A DNA stretch of 64,000 bases from Terrabacter tumescens (GCF_014646815.1 NZ_BMNZ01000004.1:271103-335102), one strand, 5' to 3'; shown: positions 41,286 through 50,724, counted from the stretch's first letter. The notes: generated by a model not told the origin, from the sequence alone. Translations and numbers: made by a program.

Positions 41286-42980
41286 GTGAGGGTGGAGCAG
41301 TCGGACGGCGGGCGCGAGGGCGCGCACGACGAGGCGCACGACGTGCACGACGACGCGCACGAGACGGACGCCGGGCTCGTGGGCCGGGTGCGCGGGGGTG
41401 ACGATGCGGCCTGGGCGCATCTGCGGGCGCGGCACGAGTCGGCCGCCCGACCTCTTGCCGAGCGGCTCGCCGGGTCATCGGCGTCGGCCGCCGCGCTTGT
41501 CGACGACGCCTTCGTGCGAACTCTCGACGACCTGCTCGCGGGTGGCGGCGCCGACACGGCCTTCCGGCCCTACCTGCTCAGCACCCTCCGACGGGTCGCC
41601 GCCGGCGGCGACGGAGAGGCCGGGGTCGACGCCGTCGAGGCGGAGGAGCGCGATGCCGTCTGGGCCGCGTGGCGTTCGCTGCCCGACGAGTCCCGTTCTC
41701 TCCTCTGGCGCCTCGCCGTCCACGAGGAGCAGCCGCACCAGATCGCGCCAGCCCTCGGAACGACCTCGAGCGGGCTCGCCGGACGGAGCCGGCGGGCGCG
41801 GGAGCGCCTGCGCCGGGCGTTCCTGTCCGAGCTCGTCGCGAAGGCGGGGGAGCCGGGCTGTCGCGCGGCGCGGCGCCAGGTCGGGGGCTACCTGCGCGAC
41901 GACCTTCCGGAGCCCGCGCGACAGCAGGTCGACGACCACCTCGACGGGTGTGCCCGCTGCCGAGCCGCAGTCCTCGACGCCGTCGACCTCGATGCCGCGA
42001 TCCTGCTGCGGGTGGCGCCGGTGCTCTTGCCGGGAGCGTTCGCGGCGGCCGTCGCGGGGGCTGGTGCGTCGGCGGTCGCCGATGAGGCCGGGGCGGGCGA
42101 GGTGTCGGGAACGGACGAGGCGTCAGAAGCGGACGGCACGGCGGCCGCGCTCGCCGAGAGCTGGGTGCCGGTGCCCGTTGGCGTGGCGTGGCTCATGGAC
42201 GGGGCGGAGGACGACCGAGGGCCTGACGACGACCCTGCAGAGGAGGTGTTCGGGCGGGTGGTCTCCGTGCCCGGGCGATCCGTCGCTGCGATCCTCGCCG
42301 CTGCCGCCCTCATCGTGGCAGCTGCCCTCTTCCTGAACCAGCTCGAGCCGTCGGGTCGTGTCGCGGCGGATTCGCCTGTCGGGCAGGCCTCCTCGCCGGG
42401 ATCGGCCGACGGTGCCGAGACGGACTACCCGGACGAGACGTCCGGCAGCGCCGATACGAGCGCGACCGCGCCCAGGCCCGTCATCGGAGTCGCGACGGCA
42501 GAAGGGGTCTCGCGCTACCAGTCGTCGGGCGGTCGGGCCGGGAGCCAGGCGCAGGCAGCGGCGGGCACAGGTGGGTCCAGCGGCTCCGCGAGCCGCCGGC
42601 CCCGCACGTCGCCGACCTCGACCGTCGCGCGGCCCACGTCCACGTCGGCGAGGCCCACCACCACCACCACGCCGACTGCGACGGTCAGTCCCGTCGGCAC
42701 GGTGACGAGCCTCGGGTTCACGCCGAGCGACCGCGGCTATGTCGCCCACCTCGAGGTGCCGGGCGGCTGGGCCATCACCTCGGTGCGGGACGTCAAGGGC
42801 GCCCGGGTGCGCGAGCACGTGGACCAGCCGGTCACCGTCTTCGACGGCCGGCTCGGGGGCGGGGACCTCGTCGTCGAGGTGACGAGAGTGAGGCCAGACG
42901 TCACCGGGGCGCTGACCGCCGTCTTCACCGACCGGTCCGGCGCGCGGCTCCCCGGCTCGGGGGACTACCTGCTGCGGTGA
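41286..42980 (+). CDS. Fused sigma-factor-like / zinc-finger anti-sigma membrane protein
   Basis: A protein of about 564 residues combining an ECF-sigma-like N-terminus (region 2 near 30-110; region 4 helix-turn-helix HQIAPALGTTSSGLAGRSRR near 155-175) with a putative zinc-finger anti-sigma domain (HLDGCARCRAA, HxxxCxxC, near 218-228). A single membrane helix lies at about 335-355, followed by a Ser/Thr/Pro linker and a small extracytoplasmic beta domain (about 480-564). Such fusions are known in actinobacteria and sense envelope signals. The start is uncertain (GTG 41286 or 41292; codon use before this is not coding-like). Its last 16 bp overlap the end of the convergent STAS gene. Confidence 0.85.
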   Translation: MRVEQSDGGREGAHDEAHDVHDDAHETDAGLVGRVRGGDDAAWAHLRARHESAARPLAERLAGSSASAAALVDDAFVRTLDDLLAGGGADTAFRPYLLSTLRRVAAGGDGEAGVDAVEAEERDAVWAAWRSLPDESRSLLWRLAVHEEQPHQIAPALGTTSSGLAGRSRRARERLRRAFLSELVAKAGEPGCRAARRQVGGYLRDDLPEPARQQVDDHLDGCARCRAAVLDAVDLDAAILLRVAPVLLPGAFAAAVAGAGASAVADEAGAGEVSGTDEASEADGTAAALAESWVPVPVGVAWLMDGAEDDRGPDDDPAEEVFGRVVSVPGRSVAAILAAAALIVAAALFLNQLEPSGRVAADSPVGQASSPGSADGAETDYPDETSGSADTSATAPRPVIGVATAEGVSRYQSSGGRAGSQAQAAAGTGGSSGSASRRPRTSPTSTVARPTSTSARPTTTTTPTATVSPVGTVTSLGFTPSDRGYVAHLEVPGGWAITSVRDVKGARVREHVDQPVTVFDGRLGGGDLVVEVTRVRPDVTGALTAVFTDRSGARLPGSGDYLLR

Positions 42981-43468
42981 GCCTCGTCGACGGCGGTGTC
43001 GGGGTCCGACTCCGCGTCGGTGCTGCCGTCGGGGCCGCCGGCGGTGGTGCCGGCGGCAGGCGAAGGGTCAACGGGCACAGGGGTGGCGGGCGCGCCCGGG
43101 GGCGGGAGGGCGGCATACGCCATCGGGTCGACGGGCAGGTCAGGGGCACTCTCGTCGACGGGGATCACCTGGCCCAGCCGGGTCAGCTCGACGACGGCGC
43201 GGATCGGCGTCACGGGCGGCACGACGAGGCGAAGGTCCTGGCGGCGGTCGCGCAGGCGCTGGGAGAGGCGGAAGAGCGAGGCGATCGCGGCGCTGTCGAC
43301 GTAGGTGGTGCCCGTGAGGTCGACGACGACGAGCGTCACGTCGTCGGGGACGGCGTGGGCGAGGGCGTCGGTCAGGGAGCGGGCGTTGGAGAGGTCGAGC
43401 TCGCCCGTGATCCGCACGAGCTGGGTGGTGCCCGATCTCGTCATGTCGACGCGGGCGAGGTCGCTCAC
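42965..43468 (-). CDS. STAS-domain anti-sigma antagonist
   Basis: A 167-residue protein. The first roughly 105 residues are a STAS domain with the phosphorylatable Ser in DLTGTTYVDSAAIASL. The remaining 60 residues are a Pro/Asp-rich tail. It should bind an anti-sigma kinase, with binding blocked by Ser phosphorylation and restored by a SpoIIE-type phosphatase. GTG 43468 overlaps the stop of the phosphatase gene (GTGA), so the two are coupled. Confidence 0.9.
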   Translation of the reverse strand: MSDLARVDMTRSGTTQLVRITGELDLSNARSLTDALAHAVPDDVTLVVVDLTGTTYVDSAAIASLFRLSQRLRDRRQDLRLVVPPVTPIRAVVELTRLGQVIPVDESAPDLPVDPMAYAALPPPGAPATPVPVDPSPAAGTTAGGPDGSTDAESDPDTAVDEAHRSR

Positions 43469-45675
43469 GACGTGCCTCCGAGCCGGATGCGTCGTCGGAG
43501 GCGGACCTCGGTGCCCTCGGGAGAGCGCTCGACGGCGACGTCGTCGACGAGGGCGCTCATGAGCTGGAGGCCCCAGCCGCCCCCGCGCTCGGCGGCAGGA
43601 CGCCAGTGGCCGTGGTCGCGGACCCGGACCTCGAGGTGGTCCTCGTCCAGCCGGGCCTCGACGACGAGGTCCCCGGCGGAGGGCCGCCCGCTGTAGGCGT
43701 GCTGGACGACGTTGGCGCACGCCTCGCCGCACGCAACGAGGACCTCGTCCGCGTCGTGGTCGGACACGCCCGACTCCCTGAGCCAGCGGCGCAGGGCGCT
43801 GCGGACCTGAACGAGGTTGCGGGCCTGCGCGGGCAGGCGCAGGTCGAGCTCTCCGTCGACCGACGGCGCGGCCCGCATCGCGAGCACGGCGACGTCGTCC
43901 TCGATGTGGTGCTCGTCGAGGAAGGTCTCGAGCAGGCGGTCGCACAGGGCCTCGAGACGGTCGTCCACGGCCGCAGCCGACGCCTCCAGCGCGAGGCGGT
44001 CGAGGCCGTCGGTGAGCGACACGCCCCGGCGCTCGATGAGACCGTCGGTGAAGAGGATGAGGGTCGCGCCCGGCGGCAGCTCGGCGCTCGCTTCGGTGAA
44101 CGAGCCGTCCGCGGTGACCCCGACCGGCGGCGAGAGCGCGCCGGTGAGGAAGTCGCCCCGACCGTCGGCGACGGTGAGGGCCGGGGGGTGGCCGGCGTTG
44201 CTCCACCGGATCCGGCGGGTGGCCGGGTCGAAGACGAGGTAGATGAGCGTGACCATCTCGGGGACCGGCAGCTGCGCGACGAGCTGGTGGACGCCGCGCA
44301 TGACCGCGGGCGGGGACGGGTCCTGAAGGGCGTACGCGCGCAAGGCCATCCGCACCTGCACCATGGTCGCGGCGGCGGGGAGCCCGTGGCCCGCGACGTC
44401 GCCGATGGCGAGACCGAGCAGGCCGCCGGGGAGCTGGACGACGTCGTACCAGTCGCCGCCGATCTGCACGTCGGCCGTGGCCGGGACGTAGCGGGCGGCG
44501 AGGGCGACGCCGGGGACGTCGGGGAGGCGGTCGGGCAGGAGGCTGCGCTGGAGGGTCTCGGCGATCTGGTGCTCGCGCTGGGCGCGGGCCTCCTCGTGGC
44601 TCAGCAGCTCCTGCGCCTCGGAGCGCTCCTGGACCTCCTGCACGAGACGGGTGTTGGCGGCCGAGAGCTGCGCCGTGCGGTGCTCGACGCGGCGCTCGAG
44701 CTCGGTGGTCGCGGCGCGGAGCGCGGCCGCGGTCTGCAGGCGCTCGCTGACGAGGGCAGCAAGGAAGAAGGAGGTCAGGGCGACGCAGGCGTTGAAGGTC
44801 TGGAGCGTGACCATCTGGCCGACGAGGGTCATGCCCTTGAAGGGTCCAATCATCTGGGCCGCGGACCACGTCGCAAGCAGGCTCGCGATGAGGGCCGCGG
44901 GGGCGGCGCCGCGCAGCTGCAGGCGCCAGGCCGCCCAGCCCAGGACCGGCAGCGTGAGGAAGAGGACGGGCAGCTCGGTCACGGACGCGGCCGCGATGAC
45001 GGCGGTCGACGCCGCGAGCACCGCCGCACCCTCGAGCCACTGGCGCAGGGGCCAACGGCGCTGCTCCCAGAAGAGGGGCAGGCAGAGCAGGAAGGGGGTG
45101 ACGGCGAGGACGCCCATCGCGTCACCGGTCCACCACACGGCCCACGCTGCCGGGAGCTGCGCCGAGGTGATGGAGCCGGAGGCGAGCAGCGTGGCGGAGC
45201 CGATCGTCGCGCTGACCAGCATGCTCGCGAGGGCGCCGAGGAAGACGATCGCGACGGCGTCGCGCTGGCGGTCGAGCTGGCGACGGAAGCCGACCCGCTG
45301 GAGGAGCGTGACGGCCACGACCGGGGCGAGGGTGTTGCCCACCGCCGTGACGGCCGCGGCGAGCGGGCTGGCGCTGATCGGCAGGTTGACGGCGAGGGCC
45401 GCGACGGCGACGGCCGGCCAGTAGGACCGTCCGACGACGACGAGAGCGGCGACCGCGACACCGGTCGGCGGCCAGAGCGGCGTCACGTCGTTGCCGACCA
45501 AGGACAGGCCGAGGCCCAGTCGCGCGCCGATGTAGTAGGCGGCGGCGATGACGAGCAGCCGGACCAGGCGGCGAGCGAGGGGTACGGACATGACGGACAG
45601 CTCCGTCGCCGGGGTGCCGTGGGAGGGCATGGCTGCGGGAGCCGAGGTGTACTCCGCTCCCACGTCCGTCGTCAT
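43465..45675 (-). CDS. MASE1-SpoIIE phosphatase-HATPase fusion protein
   Basis: A 736-residue signalling protein. A MASE1-like membrane sensor (about 30-310, eight or so helices), a coiled coil (about 315-375), a PP2C/SpoIIE phosphatase (GGDWYDV, GDVAGHG, SNAGHPP, FTDGLIER) and a C-terminal RsbW-like HATPase domain (EACANVVQHAY, DHGHW, GGGWGLQLM). It thus carries both phosphatase and kinase-like functions of a partner-switching module. The STAS partner is encoded next with a 4-nt overlap. Which sigma factor is controlled is not shown; the sigma/anti-sigma fusion gene is adjacent. Confidence 0.94.
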   Translation of the reverse strand: MTTDVGAEYTSAPAAMPSHGTPATELSVMSVPLARRLVRLLVIAAAYYIGARLGLGLSLVGNDVTPLWPPTGVAVAALVVVGRSYWPAVAVAALAVNLPISASPLAAAVTAVGNTLAPVVAVTLLQRVGFRRQLDRQRDAVAIVFLGALASMLVSATIGSATLLASGSITSAQLPAAWAVWWTGDAMGVLAVTPFLLCLPLFWEQRRWPLRQWLEGAAVLAASTAVIAAASVTELPVLFLTLPVLGWAAWRLQLRGAAPAALIASLLATWSAAQMIGPFKGMTLVGQMVTLQTFNACVALTSFFLAALVSERLQTAAALRAATTELERRVEHRTAQLSAANTRLVQEVQERSEAQELLSHEEARAQREHQIAETLQRSLLPDRLPDVPGVALAARYVPATADVQIGGDWYDVVQLPGGLLGLAIGDVAGHGLPAAATMVQVRMALRAYALQDPSPPAVMRGVHQLVAQLPVPEMVTLIYLVFDPATRRIRWSNAGHPPALTVADGRGDFLTGALSPPVGVTADGSFTEASAELPPGATLILFTDGLIERRGVSLTDGLDRLALEASAAAVDDRLEALCDRLLETFLDEHHIEDDVAVLAMRAAPSVDGELDLRLPAQARNLVQVRSALRRWLRESGVSDHDADEVLVACGEACANVVQHAYSGRPSAGDLVVEARLDEDHLEVRVRDHGHWRPAAERGGGWGLQLMSALVDDVAVERSPEGTEVRLRRRIRLGGTS

Positions 45676-45956
45676 CGTCCGGAGCAGCCCAGCCGCCCGC
45701 GCCCCACCATGGTCATGACTCTAGGAGCAGATCCGGCTCCTGACGAGGGGCGCCATGGCGCAGGGAACTGCCACGAGCACTCGGTCCGGAGCCCGAAGCG
45801 CAACCACAGCGCCCTGGTCAGGCGTCGGGACCATGCCACCCGGCATACGCGAAAGTTCGTCTCAGAGCGGTTGAGCGGCGAGCCGATGGGCACGGGGAGG
45901 GACACACCAGGGCGACGACGGGGGTTGTCGCCGTTCCGCAGCCCCAAGGAGATGAC

Positions 45957-46775
45957 ATGACGACGCGAGTCGAGAAGACCGTCATGGTGAACGTCCCGGT
46001 CAGCCGGGCCTACAACCAGTGGACGCAGTTCGAGGACTTCCCGCGGTTCATGGGCGGCGTGCAGAGCGTGACCCAGCTCGGCGACGACCGACTGGAGTGG
46101 GTCGCCGAGATCGCCGGAGTCCGGCGCCAGTGGGAGGCCAGGATCCTCGAGCAGGTTCCGGACCGCAAGGTGGCCTGGGCCGCGACCGAGGGCGCGACCA
46201 ACGCCGGCGCCGTGACGTTCGAGGACCTCGGCGGCGACCAGACCTCGGTGACGCTCGAGCTCGAGTACGAGCCGGAGGGGCTGGTCGAGAAGGCGGGGGA
46301 CAAGCTGGGCATCGTGGAGAACCAGGCCCAGAACGCCCTCGAGCGCTTCAAGGACTTCATCGAGTCGGAGGGCTACGCCACCGGCGCGTGGCGAGGCTCC
46401 GTCGACACGGCAGGGACCGTCGGCACGCCCGGGGTCGAGGACGCCGCAGCGTCGAAGGGCGACTCCGGCAAGGCGGGCCTGTCGGCCAAGACCGTCGCCG
46501 CGGGCGTCGGCGTTGCTGCGGCGGCCGCTGCTGTGGCCGGCGCCTCGGGCTCGCGTGGGTCGTCCGAGACGTCAACCGAGGGCGACGTCGTGAGCACCGC
46601 GACGACTCCGGCCCGCGACACCACGACCGTCACCGATCAGCGGGTCGGGTCCGGGACGGACCCGGACATCCACATGCTGGCGGATGAGGAGATCGAGGCG
46701 GGCGCGTCCGACGTCCCCCTCCGCGCCGACGAGCAGGTGCACCCGGACACCCGTAGAGACGTCACCCCGAGCTGA
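45957..46775 (+). CDS. SRPBCC (cyclase/dehydrase) protein with long disordered tail
   Basis: A 272-residue protein. The first 150 residues form a START-like cyclase/dehydrase domain, beginning VEKTVMVNVPVSRAYNQWTQFEDFPRFM. The remaining 120 residues are Ala/Gly/Ser/Thr-rich, with a short hydrophobic Ala/Val run at about 180-200 and an acidic end. AAGGAGATG before ATG 45957 is a strong ribosome site, unlike most genes here. Such proteins are often part of general-stress regulons in actinobacteria. The terminator at 46793-46829 follows. Confidence 0.88.
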   Translation: MTTRVEKTVMVNVPVSRAYNQWTQFEDFPRFMGGVQSVTQLGDDRLEWVAEIAGVRRQWEARILEQVPDRKVAWAATEGATNAGAVTFEDLGGDQTSVTLELEYEPEGLVEKAGDKLGIVENQAQNALERFKDFIESEGYATGAWRGSVDTAGTVGTPGVEDAAASKGDSGKAGLSAKTVAAGVGVAAAAAAVAGASGSRGSSETSTEGDVVSTATTPARDTTTVTDQRVGSGTDPDIHMLADEEIEAGASDVPLRADEQVHPDTRRDVTPS

Positions 46776-46792
46776 CCCGCGGGCAGCATCTG

Positions 46793-46829
46793 GCGGCCGC
46801 CTCCGTCCTGCTGGGACGGAGGCGGCCGC
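46793..46829 (+). terminator. Strong hairpin terminator
   Basis: A 16-bp perfect stem (46793-46808 with 46814-46829) with a 5-nt loop follows the SRPBCC gene stop by 17 bp. Confidence 0.9.
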
Positions 46830-46988
46830 TCCTGGGCGGGGCGGCGACTGCCGCGCCCCGGTCGGCCGCGATCGGCCGCCCGGCAACCTCCTCCATCTTC
46901 GAAAGGCACTTCATGCCCTCTGCACGACGAGGCCGGTTCAGGCTTGCGCCCTCCCCGGGTACTCCACGACCACGGCGGGCGGGACACG

Positions 46989-47109
46989 AGTGTCCTGCAC
47001 CGGCTGCTGCCTGCCCCTGCCGCTGGGCTGCCTCACGACCGTCGTGGCGGTGGCTGCCCCGGCCACACTGGCGTGGGTGCGTCGGCGACGAGCTGGAGGG
47101 CGAGCGTGA
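46989..47109 (+). CDS. Possible Cys-rich microprotein
   Basis: A frame from GTG 46989 encodes about 39 residues starting VSCTGCCLPLPLGCL, then a hydrophobic stretch (TTVVAVAAPATLAW) and an Arg-rich end. The layout of a Cys cluster followed by one membrane helix and basic residues resembles small actinobacterial membrane peptides I have a vague memory of, but I cannot name a family. Start and reality are uncertain. Confidence 0.35.
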
Positions 47110-47176
47110 CCCTGCGTACGGCACGTAGCCCTGACGTGTGCCGTGTCGAGGGTGTTGCTGCCGCACGCACGGGTGG

Positions 47177-47249
47177 TGCCCCCGGCAGGATTCGAACCTG
47201 CGACACCCGCTTTAGGAGAGCGGTGCTCTATCCCCTGAGCTACGAGGGC
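47177..47249 (-). tRNA. tRNA-Arg (anticodon CCU)
   Basis: A full cloverleaf reads on the minus strand: acceptor GCCCTCG/CGGGGGC with discriminator A, D arm AGCTCAGGGGATAGAGC, anticodon stem CCGCT/AGCGG with loop CTCCTAA giving anticodon CCT, and T arm GCAGG-TTCGAAT-CCTGC. CCA is not encoded. The tRNA decodes AGG, rare in this high-GC gene set. tRNA genes are common integration sites, but no attachment repeat or integrase is seen here. Confidence 0.97.
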
Positions 47250-47434
47250 GGGGCATGGCACGGACCTGCGTGTGGTCCTCGCGGTGGTGAGACCATCGCC
47301 GGGCCGGCCAACGGTGGACAGGTTACTCGACCTGACGACTCCCGCTCGTCGCGGTCGTCCGACCGTTCGAAGTCGCATGAAGAAGCGGGGTGCAGCGGCC
47401 TCGCCGCCGCACCCCGCCATCCTCGTCGTAGGGA

Positions 47435-49990
47435 CTAGCGGCCGCCGCCGTGTCCCGATGCGGTCGAGCGCGTGTAGTCCGCGTTCGGGCCGGACGGCGG
47501 CGTCAGCGACGGTGCGGCAGCCCAGGTGGTGGGCTTGGCGGCGAGCTTGAACGTCATGGCGCCGCCGTTCTTCACCTCGCGCACCGGCAGCCACGAGCTC
47601 GGGTGCGCGTCACCGTTGACCGTGAGGTCACTGATGAACGGGCGGGCAGCCGCGTCGTGGTCCGTCGTGATGCGCAGCGCCTTGTTCTTCAGCCACACCG
47701 TCGCTGCCGGGAACTGCGGCGTCGACAGGGACAGGCCGGGCGCCGACGCGACGGTCGGGTACATGCCCAGCGCAGCGAAGACGTACCAGCTCGACAGGGC
47801 GCCCATGTCGTCGTTGCCCGGCAGGCCGTCACGTCCGGCGTTGAAGGTGACGTCCATGAGCTTCTGCACGATGTACTGCGTCGAGGCCGGCGCTCCCGCC
47901 CAGTTGTACGCCCACGGCGCGTTGAAGCCCATCTCGTTGCCCATGTAGAAGGTCTCCGCCTCCTGGCCGCCGTTGAGCTGGGCAGCCGTCGGCGTGGTGC
48001 TGAGCGAGGAGTCGATGGAGAAGAGCCGGTTGAGACGGTCGACGGCCTGGTCCTTGCCGCCGATGGCCGCGATGAGGTCGGTCCACGCGTAGCCGAACGA
48101 CCAGAAGTAGTTCGGCTCGGTCGACTCGTGGAAGGTGCCGGGCATCAGCGCTCCCGGAGTCCCCGGGGTGGTCGGCGCCGCGCGAGTGGCGATGCGGCCG
48201 TTGGCCGTGTCGAAGATGTTGCGCCACCAGCCGGCCCGGTCGTAGAGCTGGTCCAGGTCCGCCTGGGTGACGGCCACGCTCGGGTCGCGACGCACCGAGT
48301 CGGGGACGTCCGCGAGGAACGCGGCCGCGGCCCGGTCGCTGTTGTAGCGCTCGATGTTGCTCGAAGACCACTCCGGGCTGGGGTAGTAGCCGTCCCGCAG
48401 GTACTGCTCCGAGGACGTCATGCTCTTGTTGCCGTTGCACGCGCTCTTCGGGTCGAAGGCCGACTGCTTGACGAGGCGAGCGGCGCTCGTGACGTCGAAG
48501 TCCTTGACACCGAAGGCGTAGGCGCCGGCAAGGACGGGCAGGGCGTTGTCTCCGGCCATGGGCGTCGAGTCGTCGCTGGCGTCCACCCAGTGGGGGAAGG
48601 CGCCGCACTGCTCCGCGTCGACGACCAGCGACTGCATCATCTCGCCGGACTCCTTGGGGGCCAGCAGTGCGAGCAGCTGCGCCTGCGACCGGTAGGTGTC
48701 CCACATCGAGAAGCTGCTGTAATGCGTTGTGTAGCGGCCCTTCTCGCCGTCCGGCTTCGTGTAGGAGTAGTCCGCGACGTTGGCCGTCTTGCGGGGCGCG
48801 ATGCCTCCCGTCGTGTCGACGCCGGTCGGGTAGGGGCGCTCGGCGCCCATGCTTCGGAAGTCACCGTTGACGTCGGAATAGACTGTGGGAGAGCCGAACA
48901 CGCGGTAGAGCGCGGTGTAGAGCTTCACGAGCTTGTCGCGCTCAGGACCCGTCAGCGTGCGGGCGTCGGCTGCCCGGTCGACCTGGATCGTGTTGAGCCT
49001 CGCGTTCCAGGCCGTGTCGGCTGCCTTGCGCGTCTGCTCGAAGTCGGACGCGCGGTTCTCGGTGTGGAGGTTGAGCTTCGCGTTCTCGACGCTGACGGCC
49101 GAGATGCCGACGCGCATCGTGAGCGTCGGGTCGTATGCCGGGAGCGAGTAGTGCAGCAGCGCGGCGCCGTCCTTCGGCGAGTTCACCGCGTTCTCCGCGG
49201 TCTGCTGGAGCGGCCGGTTCACCTCGGCGTAGAAGTACACCGGCGAGTTCCACGGCGTGCCGTACGGGGTGCAGAAGGCCGGGGCGACGCTCTGGCCGGA
49301 CAGCACCCGACCGTCCTTGCTGACGTCGAGCGACACGTGGTCGGGGGTGATCTTGCCGGCCTCGGTCTTGCGGTTGCTGTTGCCGTTGAGCCGGGTGTCG
49401 ATGGAGAAGTAGCCGGACCCGGCGTCGGGATAGGTGAAGCGCGCCATGCCGGTGCGGGTCGTGGCCGTCAGGTCGACCTTGACCTGGTTGTCGAGCTTCA
49501 CGCCGTAGTAGCCGGGGGAGGCGGACTCGGTGTCGGTGTGGAAGGGCACGCCGGTCGGGACGCCGGTGCTCGACGCCACCGGAGTCGGCGACGACGCCGG
49601 CATCATGCCCACCGCACCCTGGCCCGGGCAGCCGACGCCGTTGAGGTGCGTCAGGCTGAAGAAGTTGATCCGGCCGGTGGTCGCGTCGGGCGGGTTGAGG
49701 TAGCCCCCCGAACCGTTGAAGTTGGTCCGGGGCATGTCCGGTCCGAAGTTGGTGAAGCCGAAGGGCACCTTGGCGCCCGGGTTGTTGTTGCCGGCGTAGC
49801 CGCTCGTGGCCGACACCGCCGTGCCGATGAACGGGTTGACGTACTGGGTCAGCGGCAGGACCTGCCGGTGCTGCGGTGGCACGGCGCCGTGGTCGGAGCG
49901 TGCGCTGGCCGCCCCGGATGTGCCGGTGGCGAGCAGGGCGGCCGCCGTCACGGCCACGGTCCACCTCCGCTTGGTCCTCGACAGGTGCAT
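47435..49990 (-). CDS. Secreted GH92 alpha-mannosidase
   Basis: An 851-residue exported glycosidase. A signal peptide (about 1-30, ending ASA-R) precedes the GH92 beta-sandwich and (alpha/alpha)6 domains. Diagnostic segments are YVNPFIGT (about 50-57), FFSLTHLNGVGCPGQG, the YSSFSMWDTYRSQ catalytic region, and NDDMGALSSWYVFAALGMYP near the C-terminus. GH92 enzymes are calcium-dependent exo-acting alpha-mannosidases that trim N-glycans or yeast mannans. It is a single gene; the host probably degrades external mannose polymers. Confidence 0.95.
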   Translation of the reverse strand: MHLSRTKRRWTVAVTAAALLATGTSGAASARSDHGAVPPQHRQVLPLTQYVNPFIGTAVSATSGYAGNNNPGAKVPFGFTNFGPDMPRTNFNGSGGYLNPPDATTGRINFFSLTHLNGVGCPGQGAVGMMPASSPTPVASSTGVPTGVPFHTDTESASPGYYGVKLDNQVKVDLTATTRTGMARFTYPDAGSGYFSIDTRLNGNSNRKTEAGKITPDHVSLDVSKDGRVLSGQSVAPAFCTPYGTPWNSPVYFYAEVNRPLQQTAENAVNSPKDGAALLHYSLPAYDPTLTMRVGISAVSVENAKLNLHTENRASDFEQTRKAADTAWNARLNTIQVDRAADARTLTGPERDKLVKLYTALYRVFGSPTVYSDVNGDFRSMGAERPYPTGVDTTGGIAPRKTANVADYSYTKPDGEKGRYTTHYSSFSMWDTYRSQAQLLALLAPKESGEMMQSLVVDAEQCGAFPHWVDASDDSTPMAGDNALPVLAGAYAFGVKDFDVTSAARLVKQSAFDPKSACNGNKSMTSSEQYLRDGYYPSPEWSSSNIERYNSDRAAAAFLADVPDSVRRDPSVAVTQADLDQLYDRAGWWRNIFDTANGRIATRAAPTTPGTPGALMPGTFHESTEPNYFWSFGYAWTDLIAAIGGKDQAVDRLNRLFSIDSSLSTTPTAAQLNGGQEAETFYMGNEMGFNAPWAYNWAGAPASTQYIVQKLMDVTFNAGRDGLPGNDDMGALSSWYVFAALGMYPTVASAPGLSLSTPQFPAATVWLKNKALRITTDHDAAARPFISDLTVNGDAHPSSWLPVREVKNGGAMTFKLAAKPTTWAAAPSLTPPSGPNADYTRSTASGHGGGR

Positions 49991-50213
49991 GGTCGACTCT
50001 CCTTCGTTCCCCGACGCTGGGGTTGGCTCGGAGCCAGCACGCTAGGGATCGTGTCGGATCCACGGCAATGCGAGATGTCGCATTTGTCCGATCGGGACAG
50101 CCGGTGGACAGGACCGGTGACGACCGCCCGATCCGAGCGCCGGCCCCGGCTCGGAGTCATCGAGGTCGCACTCAAGGCGGCCTCCCACGTGCCGTCAGCG
50201 GCCCCAGATCGTC

Positions 50214-50219
50214 CATAAT
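50214..50219 (+). promoter_or_regulatory. -10 box of ANTAR gene
   Basis: CATAAT ends 7 nt before ATG 50227. A GGAG lies between but only 3 nt from the ATG, too close for a normal ribosome site. It is unusually AT-rich for the window. Confidence 0.45.
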
Positions 50220-50226
50220 GGAGGAC

Positions 50227-50724
50227 ATGAGTGAGCACGCTCAGTCACAGGACGAGCCGGATCTGCTGGCCGAGGTCGAGCAGATGCGGGCCCAGATGAC
50301 CGTCAACAGGTCGGACATCGACGACCTCCTGAACACCTCGGAGGAGACAGCCGCCCGGGCGGACTCCATCGAGGGTCGCGCCGAGGACGACCGGAAGCGG
50401 ATCGACGGTCTGGAGTGTCGTGCCGATCTGGACCACGAGCTGCTCCTCGAGCTCCAGGCCGCGGGTCTGGTGCGCGACGAGCTGACCACGCAGCTCCAGC
50501 TCGCCCTGCGCACCTCGCGCCGGATCGGGGCGGCGATCGGCATCGTCATGCTGGCTCGCAAGGTGAGCGAGGAGGCCGCCTTCGGGCTGCTGCGCACCGC
50601 GAGCCAGAACACGAACCAGAAGCTGCGTCTCGTGGCCGACGAGATCGTGGAGACCGGCGACGTGACGCTGCTGCCTGCCGAGCCGCTCGGTGCCGAGTCC
50701 ACTGAGTCTGCCGAGGCCGTCTAG
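50227..50724 (+). CDS. ANTAR-domain protein with coiled coil
   Basis: A 165-residue protein. The N-terminal 95 residues are charged and heptad-like, predicting a coiled coil that also includes three Cys-free helices. The C-terminal 60 residues are an ANTAR RNA-binding domain (LQLALRTSRRIGAAIGIVMLARKVSEEAAFGLLRTAS, of which AIGIVMLARKVSEEAAF is the core). ANTAR proteins antiterminate transcription by binding paired hairpins. No GAF or receiver domain is attached. An in-frame ATG at 50218 is an alternative start. Confidence 0.88.
   Translation: MSEHAQSQDEPDLLAEVEQMRAQMTVNRSDIDDLLNTSEETAARADSIEGRAEDDRKRIDGLECRADLDHELLLELQAAGLVRDELTTQLQLALRTSRRIGAAIGIVMLARKVSEEAAFGLLRTASQNTNQKLRLVADEIVETGDVTLLPAEPLGAESTESAEAV

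Larger units (their letters stand above)
46776..47176. other. Intergenic region with terminator and a possible Cys-rich microprotein
   Basis: The 401 bp hold a strong terminator (46793-46829) and, from 46989, a short frame with a Cys/Leu motif. Longer overlapping frames here are Arg/Pro-rich and look like shadows. Confidence 0.5.

Noticed and set aside
42965-45055. 696-codon minus-strand frame covering the phosphatase gene
   Set aside because: Only its 3' part (from GTG 43468) is a real STAS protein; the rest is an Arg/Pro-rich shadow of the SpoIIE-type gene in another frame.
47177-47249. tRNA-Arg as an integration site of a mobile element
   Set aside because: No direct repeat of the tRNA 3' end and no integrase or atypical composition is visible within the flanking kilobases.
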